Assembly (NCBI RefSeq): GCF_008370685.1
Contig: NZ_VTZU01000002.1
Coordinates: 186,001-250,000, forward strand
Direction: 5' to 3'
Source of the DNA: Aquimarina sp. RZ0
Lineage (GTDB): Bacteria; Bacteroidota; Bacteroidia; Flavobacteriales; Flavobacteriaceae
DNA length: 64,000 bases
Below, one piece after another: positions 9,951 to 19,409 of the stretch. The position numbers were made by a program, and so were the translations under genes. Position 1 is the stretch's first letter. Each line of letters starts with the position of its first letter. The notes beneath the pieces were generated by a model. The model searched no databases and was not told the DNA's origin. It saw only the letters and a list, made by a program, of their open reading frames with translations.

Positions 9951-10154
9951 TCAGAAATAATACCAGTTCTTAGATGAAATCACCGTAAACTGAATCGAAT
10001 TATTTTTTAATTCAGACAACAAAGAAAATTCATAGATAGCAGTGCTATTAATATTTTTATTTCGAGGTGTGAAACAAAAAGAAATGATTTTAATTTGAGA
10101 GTGGTATAAGTTATTAATCAACAGTTCTATTTTTTTACCTTGTGTACAAAACAT
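9951..10154 (-). CDS. Doubtful small ORF after yaaA
   Basis: 67 codons from an ATG 19 bp beyond the yaaA stop. No signal peptide, motif or recognisable family. The composition (runs of I, N, S, F) is what AT-rich non-coding DNA gives, though ending just before the shared terminator makes co-transcription with yaaA possible. It could be the tail of a lost gene. Confidence 0.2.
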   Translation of the reverse strand: MFCTQGKKIELLINNLYHSQIKIISFCFTPRNKNINSTAIYEFSLLSELKNNSIQFTVISSKNWYYF

Positions 10155-10173
10155 ACAACTTCTTAGAAACAGA

Positions 10174-10935
10174 TTATCTTATAAAAACCAACTCATTAGG
10201 TTTGCTGGTATGCGCTTCGCTAAAACCATAACCTTCGTAATTAAAACCTTTTAAATCTTCTATAGTTTCTGCTCTAGTGTCTATAATATATCGAACCATC
10301 ATTCCTCTTGCTTTTTTGGCAAAAAAACTAATTATCTTTAACTTATCTCCCTTCCAATCCTTAAATTGTGGAGTAATTACCGGAACTTTTAGTGATTTGG
10401 TATCGATGGCACTAAAATATTCGTTGCTTGCCAGATTTACGAATAATTCGTCATCCTGCAACTCTTCATTGAGCTTATCAGTTAATTGTTTTTTCCAGAA
10501 TTCATATAAATTATTCTTACGCCCTACCTTTAGTTTTGTTCCCATCTCCAGACGATATGGCTGTATTAAATCCAGTGGTTTTAATATACCATAAAGCCCA
10601 GAAAGTATCCTGAGTTTATCTTGCAACGCTTCTAATCTATCTTCTGGAATCGTGTAACTGTCTAATCCTGTATATACATCTCCATTAAAGGCATATACGG
10701 CAGGTCTTGCGTTCTCTGCTGTAAAAGGCATGTGCCATTCCTGGTTACGCTGCCAGTTTAATTGTGCTAATTTATCACTAATCCCCATTAAATCAGAAAG
10801 TTTCTTTGGTGTCTTTTTCTGAAGAATCATATTTAACTTTTCTGATTCCTCTAAAAATGCGGATTCTGTAAACTTCTGGGTAGGTAATTGGGTTTCAAAA
10901 TCTAATGATTTAGCCGGAGATATTACTATTTTCAT
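10174..10935 (-). CDS. yaaA: Peroxide stress protein YaaA (UPF0246/DUF328)
   Basis: 253 residues, the normal length of the YaaA family, starting [14 protein letters not shown] as the family does. Other conserved segments are [30 protein letters not shown] and [11 protein letters not shown], plus [15 protein letters not shown] near the C-terminus. In E. coli, YaaA limits intracellular free iron during hydrogen peroxide stress, and structures show a DNA-binding fold. It is cytoplasmic. It is the only clear gene between the beta-helix enzyme and the GH99-like lipoprotein, on the opposite strand to both. Confidence 0.93.
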   Translation of the reverse strand: MKIVISPAKSLDFETQLPTQKFTESAFLEESEKLNMILQKKTPKKLSDLMGISDKLAQLNWQRNQEWHMPFTAENARPAVYAFNGDVYTGLDSYTIPEDRLEALQDKLRILSGLYGILKPLDLIQPYRLEMGTKLKVGRKNNLYEFWKKQLTDKLNEELQDDELFVNLASNEYFSAIDTKSLKVPVITPQFKDWKGDKLKIISFFAKKARGMMVRYIIDTRAETIEDLKGFNYEGYGFSEAHTSKPNELVFIR

Positions 10936-11426
10936 CTATTTTTATTATTTTTTAATTATCAGATAGAATTCGCCATTGAACGTTTAACTACCTTTCATGT
11001 TTTTTAGAGTGTCGTTGATCCTTTGGTTTCGGTCGGTATCAATATAGTCATTATACCGTATTTCATATTACTTTTTTTGCGTATCAAAAATACAATAGTC
11101 AATTGATAATTAAAATCCACACTCGTATTTCTTATCTATCCGGCTATTAGAAAGATCTATTTCTAAAAAAAACGATCAAAATTTTTAGATCTTATTAAAT
11201 AACAATCAATTCTTTACTAACCAACTAAATCTGCAAATTGATACGATTTATTTTTTTTAACATAAAAAATCCCCTATATTTGACACTATTAACGTACTCC
11301 TCCGAGATTAAAACCTCACTATTGTCATATAGTCTTTTGATTAATCAATTGCTATTCACACAAAAAATCTAATTAAAAAGTAAAACTTGCTAATAATTTT
11401 TTGTTTAATAACAACCCGACTATGAC
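10936..11426. other. Intergenic region, 491 bp
   Basis: AT-rich, no ORF or repeat seen. TATATTTG at 11275-11282 fits a -7 element for the GH99-like gene (about 145-nt leader), but no -33 TTG lies at the usual spacing. Confidence 0.3.
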
Positions 11427-12794
11427 ATGGTACAACCTACAATTAAATCAATCGCCTTACTCCTTATTATCATTTTCTTTTATTCTTGTGAAGAGGAAGA
11501 GTCTCACTTTATTAATACAGAACAAACATCTCCTCAAGTAATACAGGTGCAAGATACTACGTATACTGACACACAGCTTAAACAAGTACTAGAAGAAGAA
11601 AAGCAACTTATAGAAGTAACTAGAAAAGGATATATTAGGGATATATCTGGTATGGATGTGGAAAAAACGAATCCAAAAAAAATATATGTTCATTACATGC
11701 CATGGTTTCAGAGTAAGGATTTTGATGGATATTGGGGCAAACATTGGACTATGGCCAATCAAAATCCCGATAATATAGATAGCAACGGCAAAAGAGAAAT
11801 TGCTTCCTATTACTATCCGGCTATAGGTCCTTATTCTTCTAATGATCCAGATCTGCACGAGTATCACTTTTTAATGATGAAACTGGCAGGAGTAGATGGA
11901 GTTATATTTGACTGGTATGGAAGTAAAGACCTGCACGATTATAAAAAAATTAAAATTGCAACCGAAACTTTTATAACTACCTTAGAAGACTTAGGTCTTG
12001 GTTTTTCTATTATGTATGAAGACAGAGCGGCAGTCCATGCATATAACCAAGAAATATCTCCCAGTATTGTAAAAGCTGCACAAGATGATTTTTTATATAT
12101 TATTGACACTTATTTCTCTAGCCCAAAATATATAAAACATAATAATAAAAACTTATTATTCATATTTGGACCTCATTATATCACCACTCAAAATGAATGG
12201 AATACTATTTTTGACGCATTGCCTATAGAAAATCACCCAGATTTTTTGACATTATGGGCATCTAATAATCTGGTGGGCAAAAACGCAACCGGAGAATTTT
12301 TATGGGTTGATAAAGGGCATTTATCAACTCACGAAAATTATTATAATACTTATGATATAGTAAACATGACAACTGTTGGATCTTCATATCCCGGATTTAG
12401 GAGTTTTTATGCGGATGGCGGTTGGACTGAAGGTATAAACAATTGGAGTATTGACCATGATGCGGGGCAAACTTTTGCTGAAACATTGAACTATACGCAT
12501 CATGAATTATCTGATTTTATCCAGATCATAACCTGGAATGATTTTGGAGAAGGAACAATGATCGAACCTACAAAAGAATTTGGTTTTACATACCTACAAC
12601 TTTTACAGCAGTACACTGGTGTTAAATTCACACCCAATGATCTAAAAGTAGCATTAAAACTATATAAAGCTCGTAAAAATTATCGAAATAACAAGAAGAT
12701 TCAAAAATACCTCGACCGCGCCTATTTTTATGTCAAAAAACGTAATCTAAAACGTGCTAATAAAATAATAAAAGCAATCACGAGGTTTTATTAA
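11427..12794 (+). CDS. GH99-like (GH71/GH99 superfamily) lipoprotein
   Basis: 455 residues. The signal peptide ends in a lipobox (IIFFYSC) followed by four acidic residues, so it is probably an outer-membrane, possibly surface-exposed, lipoprotein. From about residue 85, IYVHYMPWFQSKDFDGYWG opens a TIM-barrel domain of the kind in GH99 endo-mannosidases and related GH71-like proteins. Later motifs are GVDGVIFDWYG, LGFSIMYEDRA and IQIITWNDFGEGTMIEP, the last typical of this superfamily near its acidic catalytic residues. The C-terminal 70 residues are basic and helical. The superfamily acts on alpha-linked mannose or glucose glycans; the substrate here is inferred only. It stands alone, without SusCD genes beside it. 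Confidence 0.75.
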   Translation: MVQPTIKSIALLLIIIFFYSCEEEESHFINTEQTSPQVIQVQDTTYTDTQLKQVLEEEKQLIEVTRKGYIRDISGMDVEKTNPKKIYVHYMPWFQSKDFDGYWGKHWTMANQNPDNIDSNGKREIASYYYPAIGPYSSNDPDLHEYHFLMMKLAGVDGVIFDWYGSKDLHDYKKIKIATETFITTLEDLGLGFSIMYEDRAAVHAYNQEISPSIVKAAQDDFLYIIDTYFSSPKYIKHNNKNLLFIFGPHYITTQNEWNTIFDALPIENHPDFLTLWASNNLVGKNATGEFLWVDKGHLSTHENYYNTYDIVNMTTVGSSYPGFRSFYADGGWTEGINNWSIDHDAGQTFAETLNYTHHELSDFIQIITWNDFGEGTMIEPTKEFGFTYLQLLQQYTGVKFTPNDLKVALKLYKARKNYRNNKKIQKYLDRAYFYVKKRNLKRANKIIKAITRFY

Positions 12795-12821
12795 AAGATA
12801 AAATATTCATATTTATAGTAC

Positions 12822-12850
12822 AAAAAAAGCCTATCATAACTGATAGGCTT
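12822..12850 (-). terminator. Terminator of the cold-shock gene
   Basis: On the minus strand AAGCCTATCA, a GTTA loop and TGATAGGCTT are followed by seven T. It sits 29 bp past the csp stop. The + strand lacks a T-run, so it mainly serves csp. Confidence 0.8.
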
Positions 12851-12878
12851 GTGTTCTAAAAAAGTCAAAAAATGTATA

Positions 12879-13070
12879 TTATAATACCTTCACGTTTACC
12901 GCGTTCATTCCTTTTTTACCTTCTTTTAGATCAAATTCAACTTCGTCACCTTCTCTAACTTCGTCGATTAAGCCTGAGATGTGTACAAAATGGTCTTTGT
13001 TTGATCCTTCTTCTGTGATGAATCCAAATCCTTTGGAGTCATTAAAAAATTTTACTGTTCCTTTGTTCAT
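12879..13070 (-). CDS. Cold-shock domain protein
   Basis: 63 residues, a complete single cold-shock domain (CspA family). It begins MNKGTVKFFNDSKGFGFI with the RNP1-type KGFGFI motif, followed by the RNP2-type HFVHIS. These bind single-stranded RNA or DNA, and the protein usually acts as an RNA chaperone. It is monocistronic, with its own terminator. An AT-rich leader of more than 100 bp separates it from rluD, which is usual for csp genes that carry regulatory 5' leaders; no specific structure was resolved. Confidence 0.95.
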   Translation of the reverse strand: MNKGTVKFFNDSKGFGFITEEGSNKDHFVHISGLIDEVREGDEVEFDLKEGKKGMNAVNVKVL

Positions 13071-13193
13071 TATAAATAATTAAAAAGCGAAGATAATATT
13101 ATTTCGTCAAGAATCCCTATTTATTTAAAAATAAAGTTTTTAGTAACATATCCTTAATGATTAATATGCATAACAATAATGTCAAATTGTTGA

Positions 13194-14240
13194 TTAACCC
13201 TCTGATAACTGATTCTTAGCATAGTTTCTCCACCGCTCAATACATTGCTGTATATCGTCAGGAATTATAGTTTCAAAATGTAATTTCTCTCCAGTGACCG
13301 GGTGTATAAAGCCCAATGTTCTTGCATGAAGTGCCTGTCTTGGCAACGTTTTAAAGCAATTTTCTACAAACTGCTTGTATTTTGTAAAAGTGGTTCCTTT
13401 AAGAATCTTTTCTCCCCCGTACCGTTCATCATTAAATAAGGTATGTCCTACATATTTCATATGCACGCGAATCTGATGTGTTCTTCCTGTTTCTAATCTA
13501 CAGGAAACCAGGGTAACATACCCTAAACGTTCTATAATTTTATAATGCGTAACAGCCGGCTTTCCTTTTTCGGCATCATCGCCTTCAAAAACCGTATTCT
13601 GCAATCGATTTTTAGGATGACGCCCGATATTCCCTTCTATCGTTCCTTCGTCTTCCTCCATATTACCCCAAACAATTGCTACATACTCCCGCTCTGATGT
13701 TTTATCAAAAAATTGCTTTGATAAATGTGCCATGGCTTCTTCTGTCTTGGCAATCACCAATAAACCACTTGTGTCTTTGTCAATACGATGTACTAATCCC
13801 GGACGATTGCTACTATTATTTGGCAGATTGTCAAAATGATAAATCAATGCATTTATAAGAGTTCCTGAATAATTACCGTGACCAGGATGCACAACCATTC
13901 CCGGAGGTTTATTCACAACCAACAATACATCATCTTCATACACAATATCCAACGGAATATCTTCTGGAGTAAGTAGATTTTCATATGGCGGATGAGAAAA
14001 AAGAACGCGTACTATATCATTAGGTTTAACCTTATGATTTGATTTAACCGCCACATCATTTACAAAAACACTCCCCTCTTTTGCTGCTTGTTGTATTTTA
14101 TTACGGGTTGCATTTTCAACAAAATTCATTAAAAACTTGTCTACTCTTAGCGGGACTTGCCCTGCACCAGCTACAAAACGATGATGTTCATATAGGTCAT
14201 CATTATTGTCAATACTTTCTATATCCGGGTTTTCCTCCAA
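13194..14240 (-). CDS. rluD: 23S rRNA pseudouridine synthase, RluD family
   Basis: 348 residues. An N-terminal S4 RNA-binding domain (LRVDKFLMNFVENATRNKI, then GSVFVNDVAVKSN) precedes the RluA-family catalytic domain with HRIDKDTSGLLVIAKT, whose aspartate is the catalytic nucleophile, and RTHQIRVHM. The product isomerises uridines in helix 69 of 23S rRNA if it is a true RluD; RluA-family paralogues look alike. The first codon is TTG at 14240: the next in-frame ATG is 36 codons in and would cut into the S4 domain, so TTG is the better start. It follows the PASTA-protein gene by 26 bp on the same strand, a pairing common in Flavobacteriia. Confidence 0.92.
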   Translation of the reverse strand: MEENPDIESIDNNDDLYEHHRFVAGAGQVPLRVDKFLMNFVENATRNKIQQAAKEGSVFVNDVAVKSNHKVKPNDIVRVLFSHPPYENLLTPEDIPLDIVYEDDVLLVVNKPPGMVVHPGHGNYSGTLINALIYHFDNLPNNSSNRPGLVHRIDKDTSGLLVIAKTEEAMAHLSKQFFDKTSEREYVAIVWGNMEEDEGTIEGNIGRHPKNRLQNTVFEGDDAEKGKPAVTHYKIIERLGYVTLVSCRLETGRTHQIRVHMKYVGHTLFNDERYGGEKILKGTTFTKYKQFVENCFKTLPRQALHARTLGFIHPVTGEKLHFETIIPDDIQQCIERWRNYAKNQLSEG

Positions 14241-14266
14241 AATTAATATGTTGCTATTTATGTAAA

Positions 14267-14854
14267 TTATTTATTTGCTGAAAGATTTACTTTTTCGCCA
14301 CTTTCATCACCTACAACCAAATCAATAACAGAAGTTTTGGTTAGCTTATCTCCTGGTTTAATCTTCTTGCCTTTATGTCTTAACTCTAATACCAAGCTAG
14401 ACATATCCGGCACTCTGGTAATAGTACCTATTTTAAACCCAAGAGCAACTAATTTAGGTTCTGCCTGCCTCAATGTCCTTTGTACAACTTTAGGCACTTC
14501 TATTTTCCTGTATCCAGACGGATTTAATGTAACATAAATCTTACGATTTTCTTTAACCATATTACCTGCAACCGGGTTTTGATCAATTACAGAATACCTT
14601 GGAAAATTAGGGTTAAAATTAGCTGAATCCTGAACTTCAAACCTTAGCCCCTTATCTTCTAAAACAATTTGTACATCATCCAGCGTTTTCTTACTCAAAC
14701 TTGGTACTACAATGCGCTGGTCATGATTTGTCGAACCTTCTAACCATTGTAAAGCCAAATAACATAATATAGTAACCGTGGCTATAGCAAGTACTAGCTG
14801 AATGAGAAATGTTTTACTGAAAATAAATTTAAAAAGACCTTTTAAAAATTCCAT
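14267..14854 (-). CDS. PASTA-domain membrane protein
   Basis: 195 residues. One transmembrane segment (about residues 15-35) is followed by an extracytoplasmic part with PASTA domains: VPSLSKKTLDDVQIVLEDKG with IDQNPVAG, then VPKVVQRTLRQAEPKLVALG and a closing segment with KGKKIKPGDKL. PASTA domains in penicillin-binding proteins and serine/threonine kinases bind peptidoglycan fragments. Here there is no kinase or transpeptidase domain, so it is a stand-alone cell-envelope protein of unproven function. It lies divergent from ddl, a peptidoglycan-precursor enzyme, and upstream of rluD. Confidence 0.88.
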   Translation of the reverse strand: MEFLKGLFKFIFSKTFLIQLVLAIATVTILCYLALQWLEGSTNHDQRIVVPSLSKKTLDDVQIVLEDKGLRFEVQDSANFNPNFPRYSVIDQNPVAGNMVKENRKIYVTLNPSGYRKIEVPKVVQRTLRQAEPKLVALGFKIGTITRVPDMSSLVLELRHKGKKIKPGDKLTKTSVIDLVVGDESGEKVNLSANK

Positions 14855-14903
14855 AAATTGATTGATATTTTGAGCAAAGATATAAAAACGAAGAGTTTTT
14901 AGC

Positions 14904-14931
14904 TTTTGTTGTAGGATAAATGATACTTTTG
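14904..14931 (+). promoter_or_regulatory. Promoter of ddl
   Basis: TTTTG (14904-14908) and TACTTTTG (14924-14931) fit the Bacteroidota -33/-7 pattern with a slightly short spacer. The ddl ATG is 18 bp downstream. Confidence 0.45.
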
Positions 14932-14948
14932 TTTGTAAACCTTACTGA

Positions 14949-15938
14949 ATGAAAAAAAATATTGCCATCCTAATGGGCGGATACTCCAGTGAATTTGATA
15001 TTTCGATACAAAGCGGAAATGTAGTATATAAGCATTTGGATAAAAGTCTGTACAATCCGTATAGAGTTCATATAACCAAAGACTCCTGGTTTTATATAGA
15101 TGATCAGGATCAAAAAACCCTTATTGATAAAAATGATTTCTCATTATCTAAAGACGGATCAAAAATAATATTTGATGCAGCTTTTAATATTGTTCACGGT
15201 AGCCCTGGTGAAGATGGTTTACTTCAGGCTTATTTTGAGCTCATAGGGATTCCACAAACTGCCTGTGATTTTTATCAGGCTGCACTAACATTTAATAAAA
15301 GAGACTGTATTAGTGCCCTAAAACCTTACGGAATTCCAACAGCTACTAATTATTTTCTTAATAAAGGAGATGCGATAGCTGTGAACGATATCATACATAC
15401 TGTAGGATTGCCTTGCTTTGTAAAGGCCAATAAAGCAGGTAGTAGTTATGGCGTTTCTAAAGTGAACACAAAAGAAGAAATGCTTCCAGCCATTGATATT
15501 GCTTATAAGGAAGATGATGAGATTATTATCGAATCTTTTCTAAGCGGAACAGAGGTATCTGTAGGTGTTATAACTTATAAAGGGAAGGATCTTGTTTTGC
15601 CCATTACAGAGATTGTCTCAGAAAATGAGTTCTTTGATTATGAAGCTAAATATCTTGGTAAATCTCAGGAAATTACTCCTGCCAGATTGACCAAAGAACA
15701 AGAAGAAAAGGTACGAGAATTAGCATTAAAAATATATCAGATACTCAAGATGAAAGGATTTTCGAGGAGTGAATATATTTTTCATAATGGAGAACCTCAT
15801 TTTGTAGAAATGAACACAAATCCGGGGTTTAGCGAAGCGAGTATTTTACCTCAACAAGCAATTGCCGCAGGTATCAGTCTCACAGAATTATTAACCAATA
15901 CTATTGAGGAAAGTATAAAATCACAAAAATATAATTAA
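14949..15938 (+). CDS. ddl: D-alanine--D-alanine ligase
   Basis: 329 residues, of normal length. It begins MKKNIAILMGGYSSEFDIS, the Ddl start, where the glutamate after SS helps bind D-Ala. The ATP-grasp core follows, with KANKAGSSYGVSKV, IIESFLSGTEVSVGV and the metal-binding end FVEMNTNPGFSEASILPQQA. It ligates two D-alanines with ATP to make the dipeptide for peptidoglycan precursors in the cytoplasm. Divergent from the PASTA gene, 74 bp before coaD. Nothing unusual in the visible motifs. Confidence 0.96.
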   Translation: MKKNIAILMGGYSSEFDISIQSGNVVYKHLDKSLYNPYRVHITKDSWFYIDDQDQKTLIDKNDFSLSKDGSKIIFDAAFNIVHGSPGEDGLLQAYFELIGIPQTACDFYQAALTFNKRDCISALKPYGIPTATNYFLNKGDAIAVNDIIHTVGLPCFVKANKAGSSYGVSKVNTKEEMLPAIDIAYKEDDEIIIESFLSGTEVSVGVITYKGKDLVLPITEIVSENEFFDYEAKYLGKSQEITPARLTKEQEEKVRELALKIYQILKMKGFSRSEYIFHNGEPHFVEMNTNPGFSEASILPQQAIAAGISLTELLTNTIEESIKSQKYN

Positions 15939-15960
15939 TAAAAATTGAGATTCAGAATTC

Positions 15961-15989
15961 TTGATTATCGATTAGGAATTCTATATTTG
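15961..15989 (+). promoter_or_regulatory. Promoter of coaD
   Basis: TTG (15961-15963), 18 bp, then TATATTTG (15982-15989), matching TAnnTTTG. The coaD ATG is 23 bp downstream, so coaD need not depend on ddl transcription. Confidence 0.55.
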
Positions 15990-16012
15990 TGTCCCTACAA
16001 AAATTATAACTC

Positions 16013-16480
16013 ATGAGAAGAGCTGTATTTCCAGGTTCGTTTGACCCTATTACTTTAGGACATTATGATATTATTAAAAGAGGGCTTACACTCTTTGATG
16101 AAGTAATCCTTGCCATTGGCGTAAATGCAGAGAAAAAATATATGTTTTCTCTTGAAGAACGCAAGCATTTTATTGAAGAAGCTTTTAAAGATGAACCCAA
16201 GATTAAAGTCATGACTTATAAGGGGCTTACTGTTGATTTTTGTAAAAAACAAGATGCAGAATTTATTCTTAGAGGTTTACGTAATCCTGGGGATTTTGAG
16301 TTTGAAAAAGCAATTGCGCATACTAACCGGAAAATGACTGAGATAGAAACTGTGTTTTTATTAACTTCTTCGGGAAAAAGTTTCATCTCCTCCTCTATCG
16401 TTCGAGATGTAATACGCAATGGTGGCGATTATACCAGTTTTGTACCTGATACGGTAAAAGTAAATAACCAAAAAAGTTAA
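16013..16480 (+). CDS. coaD: Phosphopantetheine adenylyltransferase
   Basis: 155 residues, the usual length. The nucleotidyltransferase motif PGSFDPITLGHYDII at the N-terminus carries the T/HxGH-type site, and ILRGLRNPGDFEFEKAIAHT and SSGKSFISSSIVRDVI are the later conserved segments of bacterial CoaD (the last corresponds to the ISSS nucleotide-binding motif). It transfers AMP to 4'-phosphopantetheine, the penultimate step of coenzyme A synthesis. It follows ddl on the same strand but has its own promoter. Confidence 0.96.
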   Translation: MRRAVFPGSFDPITLGHYDIIKRGLTLFDEVILAIGVNAEKKYMFSLEERKHFIEEAFKDEPKIKVMTYKGLTVDFCKKQDAEFILRGLRNPGDFEFEKAIAHTNRKMTEIETVFLLTSSGKSFISSSIVRDVIRNGGDYTSFVPDTVKVNNQKS

Positions 16481-16731
16481 AAACATCAACACTTTTTGTC
16501 AAAATCGCCCGATAATACTATCTGCCGTAAAGAAAAAGGACAATTGAATATAATGTAATGTTATAGAAATTAAATCCATTTTTCTTTGAATGTCTTTTTA
16601 CATGTTGTCTACACTATAGTACGGTTTCTTATCCCCGGAATATCTGAGATTCATTCTGCTTTTCATCACAAATACAATTTCTTGATTAAACCTTTTATAG
16701 TTTTCTAAGTCAAAACAAGAAAGCTATACGT

Positions 16732-18126
16732 ATGCATAATCTTAGTGATAAAGAGATACAACACCTCTATTGGAGAACTGGTTTTGGGATTACTTCAGTA
16801 GAATTAAAAACTATCAGAAACTTTTCTAAAGAACAAATCATTGAGCAATTATTTTATCGAAGCAAAGAAGAAACTCCCCTGTACCTTGATCTTAAAACAT
16901 TAGAAAAAGACCCTAAAACCTTACCAAGAGAAGAAAGACAAAAACTAAGAAAGCTTCGCAATGAAAAAATGCTAGAACTCTCAGTACGATGGCTTACACA
17001 ATTGACCAGTACAGAACAAACACTTAGAGAAAAGCTAACCTTATTTTTTCATGATCATTTTGCAGTACGGTTAAAATCTCCCAGAGCTTGTTTACATCTT
17101 AATAATATCATCAGAAAACACGCTTTAGGAAATTTTGGAGAAATGTTACTAGAAGTTTCAAAATCTCCAGCCATGCTCCTTTTCCTAAACAATCGGCAGA
17201 ATAGAAAGGATCGCCCTAATGAGAATTTTGCCCGTGAGGTCATGGAGCTATTTACTCTAGGAAGAGATAACGGATATACCGAAAAAGACATAAAAGAAGC
17301 TGCCAGAGCTTTTACCGGTTGGAATTTTAACAAAGAAGGTCTGTTTGTATTTAGAAAAAACCATCACGATAATGGTACTAAAACCTTTCTGGGAAAGACT
17401 GGACGTTTTACTGGAGAAGATATCATAAAAATAATACTCGAAGAAAAACAGACTGCCAGGTACATCACAGAGAAGATATATCGTTATTTTATTAATGACA
17501 AAATAAACGCTAAACATATTGAAGAACTGACCGATATTTTTTATAATGCTAATTATAATCTGGAAATCTTACTAAAAAAAATACTACATAGCAATTGGTT
17601 CTATACTACAGAAAATATTGGAGTCAAAATCAAATCCCCAGTCGAACTTATTGTAGGCATCAATAAAGCTTTTGATGTAACCTACACGAACTCAAAAGTA
17701 CTGATATACCTACAACGAAAACTAAACCAACTATTATTCTTCCCACCCAATGTAGCAGGTTGGCCTGGTCGAAAAACCTGGATTGACAATTCTACACTAA
17801 TGCTCCGTATGAAATTAGCTTCTGTCATTCTCAATAATGGTGTTATAGAATGGTACGATCAAAATGACACACCAGAAAGCATAAAGATGAAGCAAAACAG
17901 TTATAAAAAGAGAAAATCTCAAATAGAAAAGAAAGTAAAAACTCAAGTTGATTGGAATACTTTTCTTACTGAGTTGTATCAAAAAGATAAAGAATCTTTA
18001 ATCGATTTTATCATACAACCTACAGTATCTATGGGAGCTGCAGCCGTAATCTCTACATTAAAGGCTAAAAACACCAAAAATTTTATTATTGAATTAATGA
18101 GTTTACCTGAATATCAACTTTGTTAA
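16732..18126 (+). CDS. DUF1800 family protein
   Basis: 464 residues of the DUF1800 family: HLYWRTGFGIT near the N-terminus, LTLFFHDHFAV (residues ~103-113), NENFAREVMELFTLGRDNGY and ARAFTGWNF, and late FFPPNVAGWPGRKTWID. Biochemical function is unknown for the family. No signal peptide is visible. It is almost always followed by a DUF1501 gene, as here, so the two probably work together, perhaps at the cell surface. The stop lies 11 bp before the ATG I choose for the DUF1501 gene. Confidence 0.9.
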   Translation: MHNLSDKEIQHLYWRTGFGITSVELKTIRNFSKEQIIEQLFYRSKEETPLYLDLKTLEKDPKTLPREERQKLRKLRNEKMLELSVRWLTQLTSTEQTLREKLTLFFHDHFAVRLKSPRACLHLNNIIRKHALGNFGEMLLEVSKSPAMLLFLNNRQNRKDRPNENFAREVMELFTLGRDNGYTEKDIKEAARAFTGWNFNKEGLFVFRKNHHDNGTKTFLGKTGRFTGEDIIKIILEEKQTARYITEKIYRYFINDKINAKHIEELTDIFYNANYNLEILLKKILHSNWFYTTENIGVKIKSPVELIVGINKAFDVTYTNSKVLIYLQRKLNQLLFFPPNVAGWPGRKTWIDNSTLMLRMKLASVILNNGVIEWYDQNDTPESIKMKQNSYKKRKSQIEKKVKTQVDWNTFLTELYQKDKESLIDFIIQPTVSMGAAAVISTLKAKNTKNFIIELMSLPEYQLC

Positions 18127-18137
18127 GACTAAAAACT

Positions 18138-19331
18138 ATGGACAGAAGAGATTTTTTAAGACAATCCGTTTTTGCTTCAGGAATAACATTGATTCCTTCT
18201 TTTCTAAAAGGAATGGAGTTTTTATCACCCGATCAATTATCTGGATATAAAAATGTAATTATTATTCAACTCTCGGGAGGAAATGATGGACTCAATAGCA
18301 TTATCCCCATTAGTAATGATATCTATCATAGCTCGAGACCTGATATCGCCAAAAAAAACAATCATACACTCAAAATAACAGATGATCTGGCTTTTAATAG
18401 TAACCTGAAAGCTATTAAAGAACTATACGACCTGGGAGAAGTATCTATTATCAATAATGTAGGATACCCTAATCCCAACCGATCTCATTTTAGGAGCACT
18501 GATATCTGGCAAACTGCAAGTGATACAAATCGATATCTATCAACCGGTTGGATAGGGAGATATCTGGATGCCAACTGCCAACACCCGCATCAGGCGATAG
18601 AAGTAGATACTGCACTCTCTCTTGCGCTAAAAGGAAATCGTATGAATGGCATTGCTGTTTCTAACCCTAATCAATTATATCAAACTACCCGGGAACCCTT
18701 TTTTAACAACCTTGTTTCTACCACAAACAAAGAAATGCTGGATGAAGACAATCAGGGATATCTTTATAAAACCATGTTAGAGACATATTCTTCTGCCTCA
18801 TACATACATGAAACTTCCAAAATCTTTGCTACAGATACGGACTATCCACAATCTCCATTTGCCCAGCATCTAAAAACCATTGCTGATTTCATTATTTCTG
18901 GATTAAAAACCAGAATATTTTATAGTTCTCTCAGTGGTTTTGATAGCCATGTAAATCAATTAAATAGTCAGGATCGATTACTGGGTGTATATGCAGAAGC
19001 TATAAGTGCACTTGTAAAAGATTTAAAAAAGAATAATCGGTTTAAAGATACCTTAATTCTTACTTTTTCAGAATTTGGTCGCAGGGTAAAACAAAATGGA
19101 AGTCGGGGAACTGATCATGGAGCAGCAAATAATGTAGTGATTATTGGCGGTGCTCTAAAAAAAGCTGGAATATATAATGAGCTGCCTAACTTATCTGATC
19201 TGGATCATAATGGTGATATAAAGTACAGCGTGGATTTTAGAAGTATATACGCGACTATACTAAATCATTGGTTGCACGTTAGTGATATTCCTATTTTGAA
19301 TAAAGATTTCAGAAAACTTGGATTCATTTAA
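18138..19331 (+). CDS. DUF1501 family protein with Tat-like signal
   Basis: The frame opens at a TTG at 18120 inside the previous gene, but the ATG at 18138 gives the standard start MDRRDFLRQSVFASGI, a twin-arginine motif followed by a hydrophobic stretch. The product is 397 residues. Family features are VIIIQLSGGNDGLNSIIP near residue 40, NRSHFRSTDIWQTA, LSGFDSHVNQL and SEFGRRVKQNGSRGTDHGAA; the metal-like histidines and aspartates resemble the alkaline-phosphatase/sulfatase superfamily. Reaction unknown. Exported, in operon with DUF1800. Confidence 0.9.
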   Translation: MDRRDFLRQSVFASGITLIPSFLKGMEFLSPDQLSGYKNVIIIQLSGGNDGLNSIIPISNDIYHSSRPDIAKKNNHTLKITDDLAFNSNLKAIKELYDLGEVSIINNVGYPNPNRSHFRSTDIWQTASDTNRYLSTGWIGRYLDANCQHPHQAIEVDTALSLALKGNRMNGIAVSNPNQLYQTTREPFFNNLVSTTNKEMLDEDNQGYLYKTMLETYSSASYIHETSKIFATDTDYPQSPFAQHLKTIADFIISGLKTRIFYSSLSGFDSHVNQLNSQDRLLGVYAEAISALVKDLKKNNRFKDTLILTFSEFGRRVKQNGSRGTDHGAANNVVIIGGALKKAGIYNELPNLSDLDHNGDIKYSVDFRSIYATILNHWLHVSDIPILNKDFRKLGFI

Positions 19332-19347
19332 CAAAACTTTCTTAAGG

Positions 19348-19378
19348 TTGACTATTTAGAATTTTACAAGTACCTTCG
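19348..19378 (+). promoter_or_regulatory. Possible promoter of the WYL regulator
   Basis: TTG (19348-19350), 20 bp, then TACCTTCG (19371-19378), one mismatch from TAnnTTTG. The ATG is at 19410. Confidence 0.35.
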
Positions 19379-19409
19379 TTTTCATATTCTCATAAATTAT
19401 TTCTAGCCA

